Shown piece by piece: positions 45,501 through 53,250 of a DNA stretch of 64,000 nt. The stretch is from CAIKXD01 sp035439485. GTDB lineage: Bacteria > Bacteroidota > Bacteroidia > UBA4408. Below the pieces are notes generated by a model. It made no database searches. It was not told the DNA's origin and worked only from the letters and a program-made list of their open reading frames with translations. Location: positions 1-64,000 of the forward strand of contig DAORKI010000003.1 of assembly GCA_035439485.1 (NCBI GenBank), written 5' to 3'. A program made the translations under genes and the position numbers. Within the stretch, counting starts at the first letter, position 1; every line of letters begins with the position of its first letter.

Positions 45501-45641
45501 CCTGAAAATGGATTGGTTTATATTTTTCTATCTAATAGAGTGCATCCTGATGCTGAAAATAAAAAACTATCAAAATTAAATACAAGAACAAATATTCATC
45601 AAGTATTTTATGATGCAATAAAAAACATTAATAGTAAATAA
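42573..45641 (+). CDS. Lipoprotein with GH3 (NagZ-like) and beta-lactamase-fold domains
   Basis: A 1022-residue lipoprotein from the ATG at 42573, with a signal ending LESC (Cys near residue 27). The N-terminal GH3 domain (about 80-420) has the NagZ signature KHFPGHGDTDVDSHADMP (about 251-268) and a catalytic Asp in VFTDALNM (about 337), pointing to removal of N-acetylglucosamine from peptidoglycan fragments. A GH3 C-terminal-like domain follows (about 430-605). The C-terminal part (about 630-1015) is a serine beta-lactamase/PBP fold with SVTK (about 690-693, SxxK) and YSD (about 806-808). The combination suggests processing of both glycan and peptide (or an ester) in wall fragments at the outer membrane. 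This fusion is known in Bacteroidota; the substrate of the second domain is not established. Confidence 0.9.
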   Translation: MLNIIKNIKLFSVLIILLCSVFYLESCKIFKGSKNKKEDTFKSRRKVRKSFSLTYDSLTTPDAAPSEKKFWGEAKMSWADSVFESLNEDEKIGQLFMVAAYSNRDKKHIAEIDSLILNHKIGGLIFFQGGPARQAIQTNHYQSIAKTPLFMAIDGEWGLNMRLDSTIAYPKQMTLGAIQDNRLIYDMGVNIANECKRVGLHINFAPDADINSNGLNPVIGYRAFSESKVDVTLKSIMYMKGMQDNHIMACGKHFPGHGDTDVDSHADMPKINHSFERLDSLELYPFRALINKGLKSMMVAHIEIPSLDTNKNVSASISSNVIKGLLQDSMQFHGLVFTDALNMKGVAKYYKSGELEVKALKAGNDVLLFSENIPLAITAIKEALKTGELSIHDINKSCKKILMAKEWAGLDTLKPVKISNLVNEINNPKLEAFNHKLFDAAFTVLQNKENILPLKKLDTLQIATLCIGEKDLGAFQKTVNLYGSATHFNVKNLTQKTTIDTLIESLKMFNLVLVSLENITKKSDKNFGITPETIALINRIKECSKVVINLPGNPYSLLKFDNIENIDGIVLTYERNAYTLQKAAELIFGGIDSPGRLPVSVIGKYKAGDGMNLGAPIRMSYVSPEDLGISSSILQKVDSLADAAIAEKATPGCQILAAKDGKVFYHKAFGKYSYEKPENVDINTIYDIASVTKITATLFATMQLFDLRKFNPEQTLKDVLPTSLNTNKSDLIIKDILTHQAGLKPFIPFYEKTINDGKLSPKIYSHSKNKIFNIQIADSLFINANYSDSIYSQVWNSSIKPSGKYVYSDLGFYLTKMMCEYLSNRSLDQYMRPIYRKLGANSTGYLPLERFSKKIIAPTEEDKIFRKQILQGYVHDPGAAMLGGIAGHAGVFSNANDLAKIMQMYINKGSYGAEQFITTSTVNYFTSCIACPEGNRRGLGFDKPEPDKTKEGPTCEAASLKSFGHTGFTGTYAWADPENGLVYIFLSNRVHPDAENKKLSKLNTRTNIHQVFYDAIKNINSK

Positions 45642-45717
45642 ACCAATTTCATTATTTAATGTTTAACAACCTACACACCAGACAAAAAGCTTATTTATCA
45701 GAATAAATACTTATTTT

Positions 45718-45725
45718 TACATTTG
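45718..45725 (+). promoter_or_regulatory. -7 box of the SpoIIE phosphatase gene (TACATTTG)
   Basis: Exact TAnnTTTG match ending 3 bases before the ATG at 45729. The TTG that begins the longest frame (45723) is the last three bases of this box, so it is not the start codon. The mRNA would be leaderless or nearly so. Confidence 0.45.
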
Positions 45726-45728
45726 GTT

Positions 45729-47873
45729 ATGTATAAAACGCTTGTTTTAAATATTCTTCTGTTTTTTTCTCCTCTCCTTTCTGTTGGGCAAGAAATTCGT
45801 ATTAAATTAAAAGATGATTTTCACAATTCTTTCAAGATAACGTACGAACTTTATTACCTCACCGACACCAGTTCTAGCATGAGTTTTGCTGAAGCACAAG
45901 AAAGCAATCAATTTAAACTTCATCAACAAAGTATTACACCTAATTTAGGGTTTACTTCAAATAATTATTGGTTTAAATTCATTATCACCAATACCCAAGC
46001 TAAACAAAGCCGGGTTTTAGAATTTGCTTATCCTTTCTTCAATAGATTAGATGTTTATATTCCAAACATACAAGGTATTTATAACAAAACTACCGTTGGT
46101 GATCATTTCCCTTTTGCCGTAAGACCATTTAAACATAAAAATTTTTTATTTGATTTGAGTTTCGAAAGTGGTGAAACAAAAATTATCTACGCGTATTTAC
46201 ATTGCAATGGAGAAGCTACAAGCTTTCCTATAAAAGTATGGACAAAGCATGATTATTTGAGAAATAATTATGAAGAACATTTGGCTTTAGGCATATATTA
46301 TGGAATTGCTTTGTTTGTATTTTTCTTTTCGGCATTTCTTTGGTTCATAGTACGTGAACGATATCAGTTGTATTATTTTTTGTATATAATTGGAGTTGCA
46401 ATTTTTCAATTTTCATTGGATGGTTTGGCCTTTGAGTATTTGTGGCCTAATAATGTTTGGTTTGCAAATCATGTCATTCCCTTGAGTGGTTCCTTTACCA
46501 TACTTGCTTTGATTTTGTTTGCCATTTCTTTGCTAAAAACAAAAATACATACACCTATCATCCATAAGATTTTAATTGCACTAATGGCCATAGATGTAGT
46601 GTTTTTTATAATGTCATTTATTCCAAACCCATCATATTCAATTGCCCTAATGGGGTTAAATATTATTGCTGTACCTATTAACATTTTAATCCTTGTTGCC
46701 GCTATCATATCATATCGAATGGGAATTAGCACAGCTAAGTATTTTTTAGTAGCCTTTTCATTATTAATACTTGGTATTCTTATAGCTTTATTCAAAAATT
46801 TTGGAATCCTACCTAGGGTTTTTATCACTGAGTATAGTATTCAAATTGGTTCTGCCATTGAATTAATTATGCTGTCTTTAGCCTTAGCCGAAAATGTAAA
46901 ATATTTAAAACTAGAAAAAGAAAAAGCACAAGCACTGTTGCTTGAAGAATTAAAAGAAAAAAGTAAGCTTCAGGAAATTGCTAATTTAGAATTGGAAAAA
47001 AAAGTAAATGAACGAACCGCAGAAATACAACTTCAAAAAGAAGTTATTGAGGAGAAAAACAATGATATTACAGCAAGTATCAATTACGCATTAAAAATAC
47101 AAGAAGCAATTTTGCCACGCGATGAAGAACTTAAAGCTTCTCTTAATGAGTATTTTGTTTTTTACAAACCACGCGATATTATTAGTGGCGATTTTTATTG
47201 GTTTTCGAAACGTGAAAATTTAATTTTTGTTGCTGCAGCAGATTGTACAGGGCATGGCGTTCCAGGAGCATTAATGAGTATGTTGGGTAATTCTTTTTTA
47301 AACGAAATTGTAAACGAATATCAAATTTATAACCCTGCTGAAATTCTTGATTTACTTAGATTAAAAGTGATTAAAACTTTGCGCCAACGTGAAACAAATA
47401 CAAAAGATGGAATGGACATTGCTATCTGCGTTATCAATACCCAATTAAAAGAAATAAATTATGCCGGTGCTTTTAACCCAGCGTATATCACTAGTTCAAA
47501 ATATGACTCACATTCAAGCAGCTTTGATGTGTATGAAAACGAATTAGTACCGGATAAAAAATTAATTATTCTACCAGCCGATCGATTTCCAGTTGGCATA
47601 GTAGAAGGACAGAATAATGATATGTTTACAAATAAAGTATATAAATATAAAAGTGGCGATAGTCTTTATTTATTCAGTGATGGTTTGGCCGATCAATTTG
47701 GCGGAAATCTCGGTAAAAAATTTAAAACCAAACAAATCAAAGACTTATTATTAAAAGTGGCGAGATATGATATGGACTTCCAAAAACTGAGTATTAGTGA
47801 TGAATTTGAAAGTTGGAAAGGTAAACATGAACAGGTAGATGATATTTTAATGATTGGTATTAAACTAACTTAG
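45729..47873 (+). CDS. 7TM-receptor SpoIIE-type protein phosphatase
   Basis: A 714-residue membrane signalling protein from the ATG at 45729. Order: signal peptide (about 1-20, LLSVGQ), extracytoplasmic 7TMR-DISMED2-type beta domain (about 22-175), seven membrane helices of the 7TMR-DISM type (about 183-385), a coiled coil (about 390-450), and a SpoIIE-type PP2C phosphatase domain (about 465-714). The metal-binding residues are in GDFYW, AADCTGHGVPGA, FSDGLADQFGG and QVDDILMIG. Such proteins dephosphorylate Ser/Thr-phosphorylated anti-anti-sigma factors or similar partners in response to an external signal. No such partner is adjacent. A terminator follows directly. Confidence 0.92.
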   Translation: MYKTLVLNILLFFSPLLSVGQEIRIKLKDDFHNSFKITYELYYLTDTSSSMSFAEAQESNQFKLHQQSITPNLGFTSNNYWFKFIITNTQAKQSRVLEFAYPFFNRLDVYIPNIQGIYNKTTVGDHFPFAVRPFKHKNFLFDLSFESGETKIIYAYLHCNGEATSFPIKVWTKHDYLRNNYEEHLALGIYYGIALFVFFFSAFLWFIVRERYQLYYFLYIIGVAIFQFSLDGLAFEYLWPNNVWFANHVIPLSGSFTILALILFAISLLKTKIHTPIIHKILIALMAIDVVFFIMSFIPNPSYSIALMGLNIIAVPINILILVAAIISYRMGISTAKYFLVAFSLLILGILIALFKNFGILPRVFITEYSIQIGSAIELIMLSLALAENVKYLKLEKEKAQALLLEELKEKSKLQEIANLELEKKVNERTAEIQLQKEVIEEKNNDITASINYALKIQEAILPRDEELKASLNEYFVFYKPRDIISGDFYWFSKRENLIFVAAADCTGHGVPGALMSMLGNSFLNEIVNEYQIYNPAEILDLLRLKVIKTLRQRETNTKDGMDIAICVINTQLKEINYAGAFNPAYITSSKYDSHSSSFDVYENELVPDKKLIILPADRFPVGIVEGQNNDMFTNKVYKYKSGDSLYLFSDGLADQFGGNLGKKFKTKQIKDLLLKVARYDMDFQKLSISDEFESWKGKHEQVDDILMIGIKLT

Positions 47874-47910
47874 TTTGATTTACTCTTTACAAAAAATTCA
47901 AACTTTTTTT
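47872..47910 (+). terminator. Terminator overlapping the SpoIIE gene stop codon
   Basis: AGTTTGA (47872-47878) pairs with TCAAACT (47898-47904), loop 19, followed by a run of T to 47910. The left arm includes the last bases of the TAG stop codon. Confidence 0.6.
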
Positions 47911-47997
47911 CGGATGTCGCTCAATTAAGGTTATAAAATCTTTATAACTAAAATATAAATTAGTATTTGGTGAGCATCAATTTTTTCTATAATATCC

Positions 47998-48093
47998 GTG
48001 AAAAAGGACTTTTTAAAATTGAAGGATTTGCGAGCTACTCAAATAATTGAAATTGGAATAAGTTCTTTAATTAAAGAGTATGAAGCTTGGTAA
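47998..48093 (+). CDS. Possible 31-residue peptide or gene remnant
   Basis: A GTG-started frame in the 242-base gap between the phosphatase gene and holA encodes 31 residues beginning VKKDFLKLKDLRATQIIEIG and ending SSLIKEYEAW. The composition looks more like protein than the surrounding AT-rich DNA. No promoter is convincing (TAGTATTTG at about 47961 has one extra base in the -7 spacing). It could be a small peptide, the remains of a longer gene, or chance. Confidence 0.2.
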   Translation: MKKDFLKLKDLRATQIIEIGISSLIKEYEAW

Positions 48094-48115
48094 ACTCAAG
48101 CTGAATATTTTAGGC

Positions 48116-49180
48116 CTAATGAAGAATTTTAAATAACATCTCACGCATCAGCTCTCCTTTTTCAATTTGAATACCATCTAAACCTTTACTTCGCATATCA
48201 TACTCATGCAAATAACCAATTATGCGTACCAATTTATCTAATGAATAATTTTTCCCAGCCGTTTCTAAATCTTTTAATCCTGGACCATAAACTCTCATTT
48301 GTGACATAACAGCTTGCGCGTTTTTATCAGGCAATGTTTGATAATAAAGCAGTTTTGAAAAATAAGTATATAATACTGCAATATTCATTTCAAAAGGATG
48401 ATCTTTAGGATTTTTAGAAAAGTAATCTACAATTTTATTTGCCTTTAAAACATCTTTGGATGCTATGGCATTTTGCAATTCAAAAATATTAAAATCCTTA
48501 CTTATGCCAATAAACTGCTGCACATCATCTGGAGATATTTCATCCTCGCTTTTTTTATTGATTGCTAGTTTGTTTAACTCGTTTACAATTCTACTCAAAT
48601 CATTACCTAAATGATCAGCTAACATCTGAACTGCTTTAGGATGTATTTTTATTTTGTTGGTTGAAGTATATTTTAAAATCCATTCTCCTAACTTGTAATC
48701 CTTTACTTTTTCAGAAGAAAACATAATGGAATTTTTATCCATTGATTTGGCTAAACCAGTGCGTTTGTCTAAGGTTTTATATTTATAACATATCACCAAA
48801 ACTGTTGTGCTCAAAGGCTTTAAAGCATACTCTTCAAGAGGACTAATTTCCGCCTCTTTTTTGGTATTCTTAGAGCTAATTTTTACACTGACTGTTTCTG
48901 TTAAGTTTTTAATTTCTTGAGCCTCTCTTACTATAATTACCTGTCTTTCGGCCATCATAGGAAATCTTTTAGCTGCACTAATTAAACTTATTAAATCTGT
49001 GTCTTTACCATATAAAACAGTTTGATTAAATTCTCTTTCCGATTCTTCAAGCACATTGTTCTCAATATAATCAGCAATTTGATCAATGTAATAAGGTTCC
49101 TCTCCCTCCAAAAAATATATTGGGGCAAATTTTTTGGCCTTTAATGATGCAATAATATTTTCGAAACTCTCTTTTGGCAA
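48116..49180 (-). CDS. holA: DNA polymerase III clamp-loader subunit delta
   Basis: A 354-residue protein of the clamp loader that opens the sliding clamp. Typical motifs: KAKKFAPIYFLEGEEPYYIDQIADYI (N-terminal fold), KRFPMMAERQVIIVREAQEIKNL (clamp-contact region), the long AAA+-like core, and helical C-terminal domain with YYQTLPDKNAQAVMSQM. It starts at TTG (49180-49178); the next possible starts would remove the conserved N-terminus. It lies 41 bases after the AMP nucleosidase gene on the same strand and may be co-transcribed with it. Confidence 0.93.
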   Translation of the reverse strand: MPKESFENIIASLKAKKFAPIYFLEGEEPYYIDQIADYIENNVLEESEREFNQTVLYGKDTDLISLISAAKRFPMMAERQVIIVREAQEIKNLTETVSVKISSKNTKKEAEISPLEEYALKPLSTTVLVICYKYKTLDKRTGLAKSMDKNSIMFSSEKVKDYKLGEWILKYTSTNKIKIHPKAVQMLADHLGNDLSRIVNELNKLAINKKSEDEISPDDVQQFIGISKDFNIFELQNAIASKDVLKANKIVDYFSKNPKDHPFEMNIAVLYTYFSKLLYYQTLPDKNAQAVMSQMRVYGPGLKDLETAGKNYSLDKLVRIIGYLHEYDMRSKGLDGIQIEKGELMREMLFKILH

Positions 49181-49221
49181 TACCTAAATATTTAATTTAT
49201 TATCAATAAATATAAATTGAA

Positions 49222-49998
49222 TTACTCTTCAAATCTTAAATGTTTAACCGTATTTTTGTTGTTAATCAATTGGTTTAATGATTCAATCCCAATTTTCAAA
49301 TGCATATCTACATAATTTTCTGTTACTTTTTTATCACTATCACTTGTTTTGACACCTGAAGAAATCATAGGTTGGTCACTTACTAATAACAAAGCACCTG
49401 TAGGTATTTCATTATAAAATCCAGTACTAAAAATAGTTGCTGTTTCCATATCTATACCCATCACTCTTAATTTTCGTAAATAGTCCTTAAAATCATCATC
49501 ATGCTCCCAAACACGTCTATTAGTAGTGTACACTGTACCTGTCCAATAATCCCTATCAAATTCACGAATGGTTGTGCTCACCGCCTTTTGCAAACTAAAT
49601 GCAGGTAATGCAGGTACTTCAGGCGGAAAGTAATCGTTGGATGTTCCTTCTCCTCTGATCGCTGCTATTGGAAGTATTAAATCTCCTAACTCATTTTTTT
49701 TCTTTAATCCTCCACACTTCCCTAAAAATAAACAAGCTTTAGGAGCTGCTGCACTTAACAAGTCCATTATTGTTGCTGCATTAGCGCTTCCCATTCCAAA
49801 ATTAATGATGGTTATATCATTGGCGGTGGCATTAGGCATTATCTTATCTGTTCCATCAATGCTCACATTATTCCACTCGGCAAACATTTTCACGTAATTT
49901 TGAAAATTAGTGAGTAAAATATATTTCCCAATTTTATCAATACTTAAGCCAGTATAACGAGGAAGCCAATTGGCTACAATATCTTCTTTACTTTTCAT
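49222..49998 (-). CDS. amn: AMP nucleosidase
   Basis: A 258-residue nucleoside phosphorylase-fold enzyme that hydrolyses AMP to adenine and ribose-5-phosphate. The short Bacteroidota form lacks the N-terminal regulatory domain of E. coli Amn (484 residues). Motifs: IINFGMGSANAATIMDLLSA (about residues 64-83), LFLGKCGGLKKKNELGDL (phosphate or sugar site), RGEGTSNDYFPPEVPALP and the catalytic-core GIDMETATIFSTGF (about 178-191). With hpt and guaB it forms part of the purine salvage picture in this window. A possible -7 box (minus-strand TACTTTTG, 50043-50036) lies 37 bases upstream. Confidence 0.92.
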   Translation of the reverse strand: MKSKEDIVANWLPRYTGLSIDKIGKYILLTNFQNYVKMFAEWNNVSIDGTDKIMPNATANDITIINFGMGSANAATIMDLLSAAAPKACLFLGKCGGLKKKNELGDLILPIAAIRGEGTSNDYFPPEVPALPAFSLQKAVSTTIREFDRDYWTGTVYTTNRRVWEHDDDFKDYLRKLRVMGIDMETATIFSTGFYNEIPTGALLLVSDQPMISSGVKTSDSDKKVTENYVDMHLKIGIESLNQLINNKNTVKHLRFEE

Positions 49999-50153
49999 GT
50001 TGAATATTATAATAAAATTGTTTTGTTAGCGGTTTCAAAAGTAAGTATTTGTTTTATAATATATGACATAGCAATTCAAAAGCTAGTATTAAATATGGTA
50101 TTTTTGTCAAAAATATTTATTTTGATTCCATTTTATAAGCCATAATTCAGATA

Positions 50154-50612
50154 GTGAAAACATATAAAAAGCTCAATTTTCCTGAATTTGAACCAAAACT
50201 TAAAAACGAAAATAATCAAACATTTGTACTTGATCATATTCGTAAAAAATGGTTGTTGCTTACGCCCGAAGAATGGGTAAGACAACATTTGGTTAACTAT
50301 TTAATCACCATAAAAAATTATCCAGCTTCCCTCATTAGCCTAGAAGCTGGTTTAAAATACAACAGCCTACAAAAAAGGTCCGATATTTTAGTATATAGTA
50401 AATCCGGAAAACCCTTTTTACTTGTTGAGTGTAAGTCAACTGATGTAATTATTAATCAAAAAGTTATTGATCAAGTGAGTGTCTATAATAAATCTATAAA
50501 TGCCACTTTTTTATGCGTGAGTAATGGGTTAAAGCATTACTGTTGGACATTTAATAAAATGAACTCAGAATTTGAAATTCTCAATCAAATTCCTGATTAC
50601 ATTGAAACTTAA
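50154..50612 (+). CDS. Orphan HsdR_N-type PD-(D/E)XK nuclease-like protein
   Basis: A 152-residue protein starting at GTG that matches only the N-terminal domain of type I restriction HsdR subunits. Catalytic-type residues are D76 in RSDILVY and E92-x-K94 in LLVECKS, the PD-(D/E)XK core; WVRQHLVNYLI (about residues 41-51) is the usual helix before it. No HsdR helicase, HsdM or HsdS gene is present, so this is not a restriction system. Stand-alone proteins like this are common in Bacteroidota, often near holA as here (divergent, with the AMP nucleosidase gene between). Function unknown, perhaps DNA end or repair processing. Confidence 0.85.
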   Translation: MKTYKKLNFPEFEPKLKNENNQTFVLDHIRKKWLLLTPEEWVRQHLVNYLITIKNYPASLISLEAGLKYNSLQKRSDILVYSKSGKPFLLVECKSTDVIINQKVIDQVSVYNKSINATFLCVSNGLKHYCWTFNKMNSEFEILNQIPDYIET

Positions 50613-50703
50613 ACTGATTTCACAAAATCTATGCGTGACGATATTTATATTCAATTGCTTATATTTCAAGCAGTTAATATAAAAAGTATATTATTTAAAA
50701 CTA

Positions 50704-50734
50704 TTGCACACATCAAAGTAATTGTTTAATTTTG
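50704..50734 (+). promoter_or_regulatory. Promoter of ahcY (TTG-N20-TAATTTTG)
   Basis: TTG at 50704-50706 and TAATTTTG at 50727-50734, spacer 20, match the Bacteroidota promoter. The leader of about 60 bases is among the longer ones in this window. Confidence 0.7.
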
Positions 50735-50801
50735 CACTCCTTTTATAACAAACGTATTAAATCATTGTTAGATAAAGAAATATTAACTTAAAAATAAACA
50801 A

Positions 50802-52121
50802 ATGAGTAACACAAAAACATCTCCTGCCGAAAAGTTTAAAGTTAAAGACCTTTCTTTGGCTGAATGGGGAAGAAAAGAAATTAAACTAGCTGAGGTTGAA
50901 ATGCCAGGCTTAATGGCTATTCGCGCTGAATATGGCGATAGCAAACCATTAAAAGGTGCTCGTATTGCAGGTTGTTTACACATGACCATTCAAACCGCAG
51001 TTTTAATTGAAACACTTACCCATCTTGGAGCTCAAGTATCATGGTCTTCATGTAATATTTTCTCAACGCAAGATCATGCTGCGGCTGCAATTGCTGCTGC
51101 TGGCATTCCGGTTTATGCATGGAAAGGAATGAATGAAGAAGAATTTGATTGGTGCATTGAACAAACATTATTTGCTTTTGAAGGTGGAGAGCCTTTAAAT
51201 ATGATTTTAGATGATGGTGGTGACTTAACCAATATGGTATTTGATCGCTATCCTGAATTAATGAAAGGCATCAAGGGCTTGTCTGAAGAAACAACAACCG
51301 GTGTTCATCGTTTATACGAACGTATGAAGAATGGCACACTACATATGCCAGCCATAAACGTAAATGACTCTGTTACTAAGTCTAAATTTGACAATAAATA
51401 TGGTTGCCGCGAATCATTGGTTGATGCTATTCGTAGAGCTACAGATATTATGTTAGCCGGTAAAGTTGCAGTTGTAGCTGGTTATGGTGATGTTGGAAAA
51501 GGTTCTGCACAATCTTTAAGCTCTCAAGGCGTGCGTGTTATTGTTACCGAAATCGACCCTATTTGCGCTTTACAAGCCGCAATGGACGGTTACCAAGTAA
51601 TGAAAATGGACAATGCTGTTAAAATTGCTGATATCGTTGTTACCGCTACTGGTAACAAAAGCATAATCGTTGACCGCCACTTCAAAAACATGAAGCATAA
51701 TGCTATAGTTTGTAACATCGGTCATTTTGATAACGAAATTGATATGGCCTGGTTAAATAAAAACCATGGTGCATCAAAAGATGTGATTAAGCCTCAGGTG
51801 GATAAATATACAGTTGATGGAAAAGATATCTTAGTTCTTGCTGAAGGACGTTTAGTTAATTTAGGTTGTGCAACTGGACATCCTTCTTTCGTAATGAGTA
51901 ACTCGTTCACCAACCAAACTCTAGCACAATTAGAGTTATGGCATAATTCCGCCAATTACGAAAATAAAGTATACACTTTGCCAAAGCATCTTGATGAAAA
52001 AGTGGCAAGTTTGCACTTAGCAAAAATTGGTTGCGAGTTAGAAACATTATCACAAGAACAAGCCGATTATATTGGTGTTACTGTTCAAGGTCCATTTAAA
52101 TCAGAAATGTACAGATATTAA
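50802..52121 (+). CDS. ahcY: Adenosylhomocysteinase (SAH hydrolase)
   Basis: Reversibly splits S-adenosylhomocysteine to adenosine and homocysteine, keeping methylation reactions going. The 439-residue length fits. Motifs: GCLHMTIQTAVLIETL (substrate), SCNIFSTQDHAAAAIA, DDGGDLT, the NAD-binding AVVAGYGDVGKGSAQSL (about residues 220-236), VCNIGHFDNEIDM and the C-terminal KSEMYRY tail whose Lys/Tyr contact the neighbouring NAD site. It has its own promoter and terminator. Codon use looks more G/C-tolerant than neighbouring genes, as expected for a highly expressed gene. Confidence 0.98.
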   Translation: MSNTKTSPAEKFKVKDLSLAEWGRKEIKLAEVEMPGLMAIRAEYGDSKPLKGARIAGCLHMTIQTAVLIETLTHLGAQVSWSSCNIFSTQDHAAAAIAAAGIPVYAWKGMNEEEFDWCIEQTLFAFEGGEPLNMILDDGGDLTNMVFDRYPELMKGIKGLSEETTTGVHRLYERMKNGTLHMPAINVNDSVTKSKFDNKYGCRESLVDAIRRATDIMLAGKVAVVAGYGDVGKGSAQSLSSQGVRVIVTEIDPICALQAAMDGYQVMKMDNAVKIADIVVTATGNKSIIVDRHFKNMKHNAIVCNIGHFDNEIDMAWLNKNHGASKDVIKPQVDKYTVDGKDILVLAEGRLVNLGCATGHPSFVMSNSFTNQTLAQLELWHNSANYENKVYTLPKHLDEKVASLHLAKIGCELETLSQEQADYIGVTVQGPFKSEMYRY

Positions 52122-52143
52122 AATTAAAAAATAAACCTAATAG

Positions 52144-52178
52144 TCCCTGTTTTGACATTCAAAGCAGGGATTTTTTTT
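52144..52178 (+). terminator. Intrinsic terminator of ahcY
   Basis: TCCCTG (52144-52149) pairs with CAGGGA (52165-52170), extended inward by a G-U and A-T pairs, followed by eight T. It begins 22 bases after the stop codon. Confidence 0.85.
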
Positions 52179-52200
52179 AATTCATTATTAATTTTTTGAA

Positions 52201-53241
52201 GTGAATCCAACAACAACTCCACTTAAGAATGATATCATACTTCGCGTAGCTAAAGGTGAAAAAACTGAGAGAACTCCCGTTTGGCTTATGCGTCAAGCAG
52301 GCAGAATACTGCCCGAATATCGCAAAGTTCGCGAAAAAATGGGTGGTTTTAAAGAACTCGTTAAAAGCCCAGAATTTGCTTGTGAAGTAACAATTCAACC
52401 TGTGGACATTTTAGATGTAGATGCCGCCATTATTTTTTCTGATATATTAGTCATCCCCGAAGCAATGGGCTTAAATTATGAAATGGTTGAAAGCAAAGGC
52501 CCTTGGTTTAACAAAACAATACAAAACATAAATGATATTAATGCATTAAAAATAGCTCAAGGGCATGATTTGCAATATGTGCTCGATGCCATTTCTCTTA
52601 CAAAAAAAGAGTTGAACGGTAGGGTACCATTGATAGGATTTGCAGGTGCACCATGGACTATTTTTTCATATATGATTGAAGGCAAAGGCTCTAAAACATT
52701 TTCTATTGCTAAAAAATTCCTTTACACAAATCCTATTGAATCTCATTTGCTATTGGATAAAATTACCCAAAGTACCATTAACTACTTAAAGGCGCAAATT
52801 GCTGCAGGGGCCGATATGATTCAAATTTTTGACAGTTGGGCAGGTATTTTATCACCTCAACAATATACCGAATTTTCATTGAAGTATATTGATGAAATTT
52901 GCAATGCTATCAATCAGGTTCCTATCACTGTATTTGCAAAAGGAGCATTTTTTGCTCGAAAAGAAATGGCGAATTTAAACTGCAACACAATTGGTTTAGA
53001 TTGGAATATGGATATAGAAGAAAGCAAGGCAATCATTGGAAACAAAAAAACTTTACAAGGAAATATGGACCCATGTTTACTTTATGCAGATTTCAAAACT
53101 ATAAAGAATGAAACTCAAAAAATGTTGAGGCAATTTGGACCTGAGCGCCATATTGCAAATTTAGGGCATGGCGTTTATCCAGATATAGAAAAGGATAAAG
53201 TAAAATGCTTTATAGATACCATCAAAGAATTTAGATTTTAA
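52201..53241 (+). CDS. hemE: Uroporphyrinogen decarboxylase
   Basis: Removes four carboxyl groups from uroporphyrinogen III to give coproporphyrinogen III in haem synthesis. A 346-residue protein starting at GTG. Motifs: TPVWLMRQAGRILPEYR (about residues 25-41), AAIIFSDILVIPEAMGL, IGFAGAPWTIFSYMIEG (about 147-163), IQIFDSWAGILSP and NLGHGVYPDIEKD (about 320-332). aroB follows 9 bases after its stop codon, so the two are co-transcribed although their pathways differ. No clear -7 box was found; the ahcY terminator sits just upstream. Confidence 0.96.
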   Translation: MNPTTTPLKNDIILRVAKGEKTERTPVWLMRQAGRILPEYRKVREKMGGFKELVKSPEFACEVTIQPVDILDVDAAIIFSDILVIPEAMGLNYEMVESKGPWFNKTIQNINDINALKIAQGHDLQYVLDAISLTKKELNGRVPLIGFAGAPWTIFSYMIEGKGSKTFSIAKKFLYTNPIESHLLLDKITQSTINYLKAQIAAGADMIQIFDSWAGILSPQQYTEFSLKYIDEICNAINQVPITVFAKGAFFARKEMANLNCNTIGLDWNMDIEESKAIIGNKKTLQGNMDPCLLYADFKTIKNETQKMLRQFGPERHIANLGHGVYPDIEKDKVKCFIDTIKEFRF

Positions 53242-53250
53242 TATCAAAAA

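Noticed and set aside
42573..45641. Beta-lactam resistance gene.
   Set aside because: The beta-lactamase-fold domain is a low-identity serine hydrolase fused to GH3; SxxK and YSD are shared with PBPs and esterases, so resistance cannot be inferred.
50154..50612. Type I restriction-modification system.
   Set aside because: Only an HsdR N-terminal-type domain is present; there is no helicase, methylase or specificity subunit.
50735..50801. SAH riboswitch in the ahcY leader.
   Set aside because: The leader is about 60 AT-rich bases without a recognisable SAH aptamer fold.
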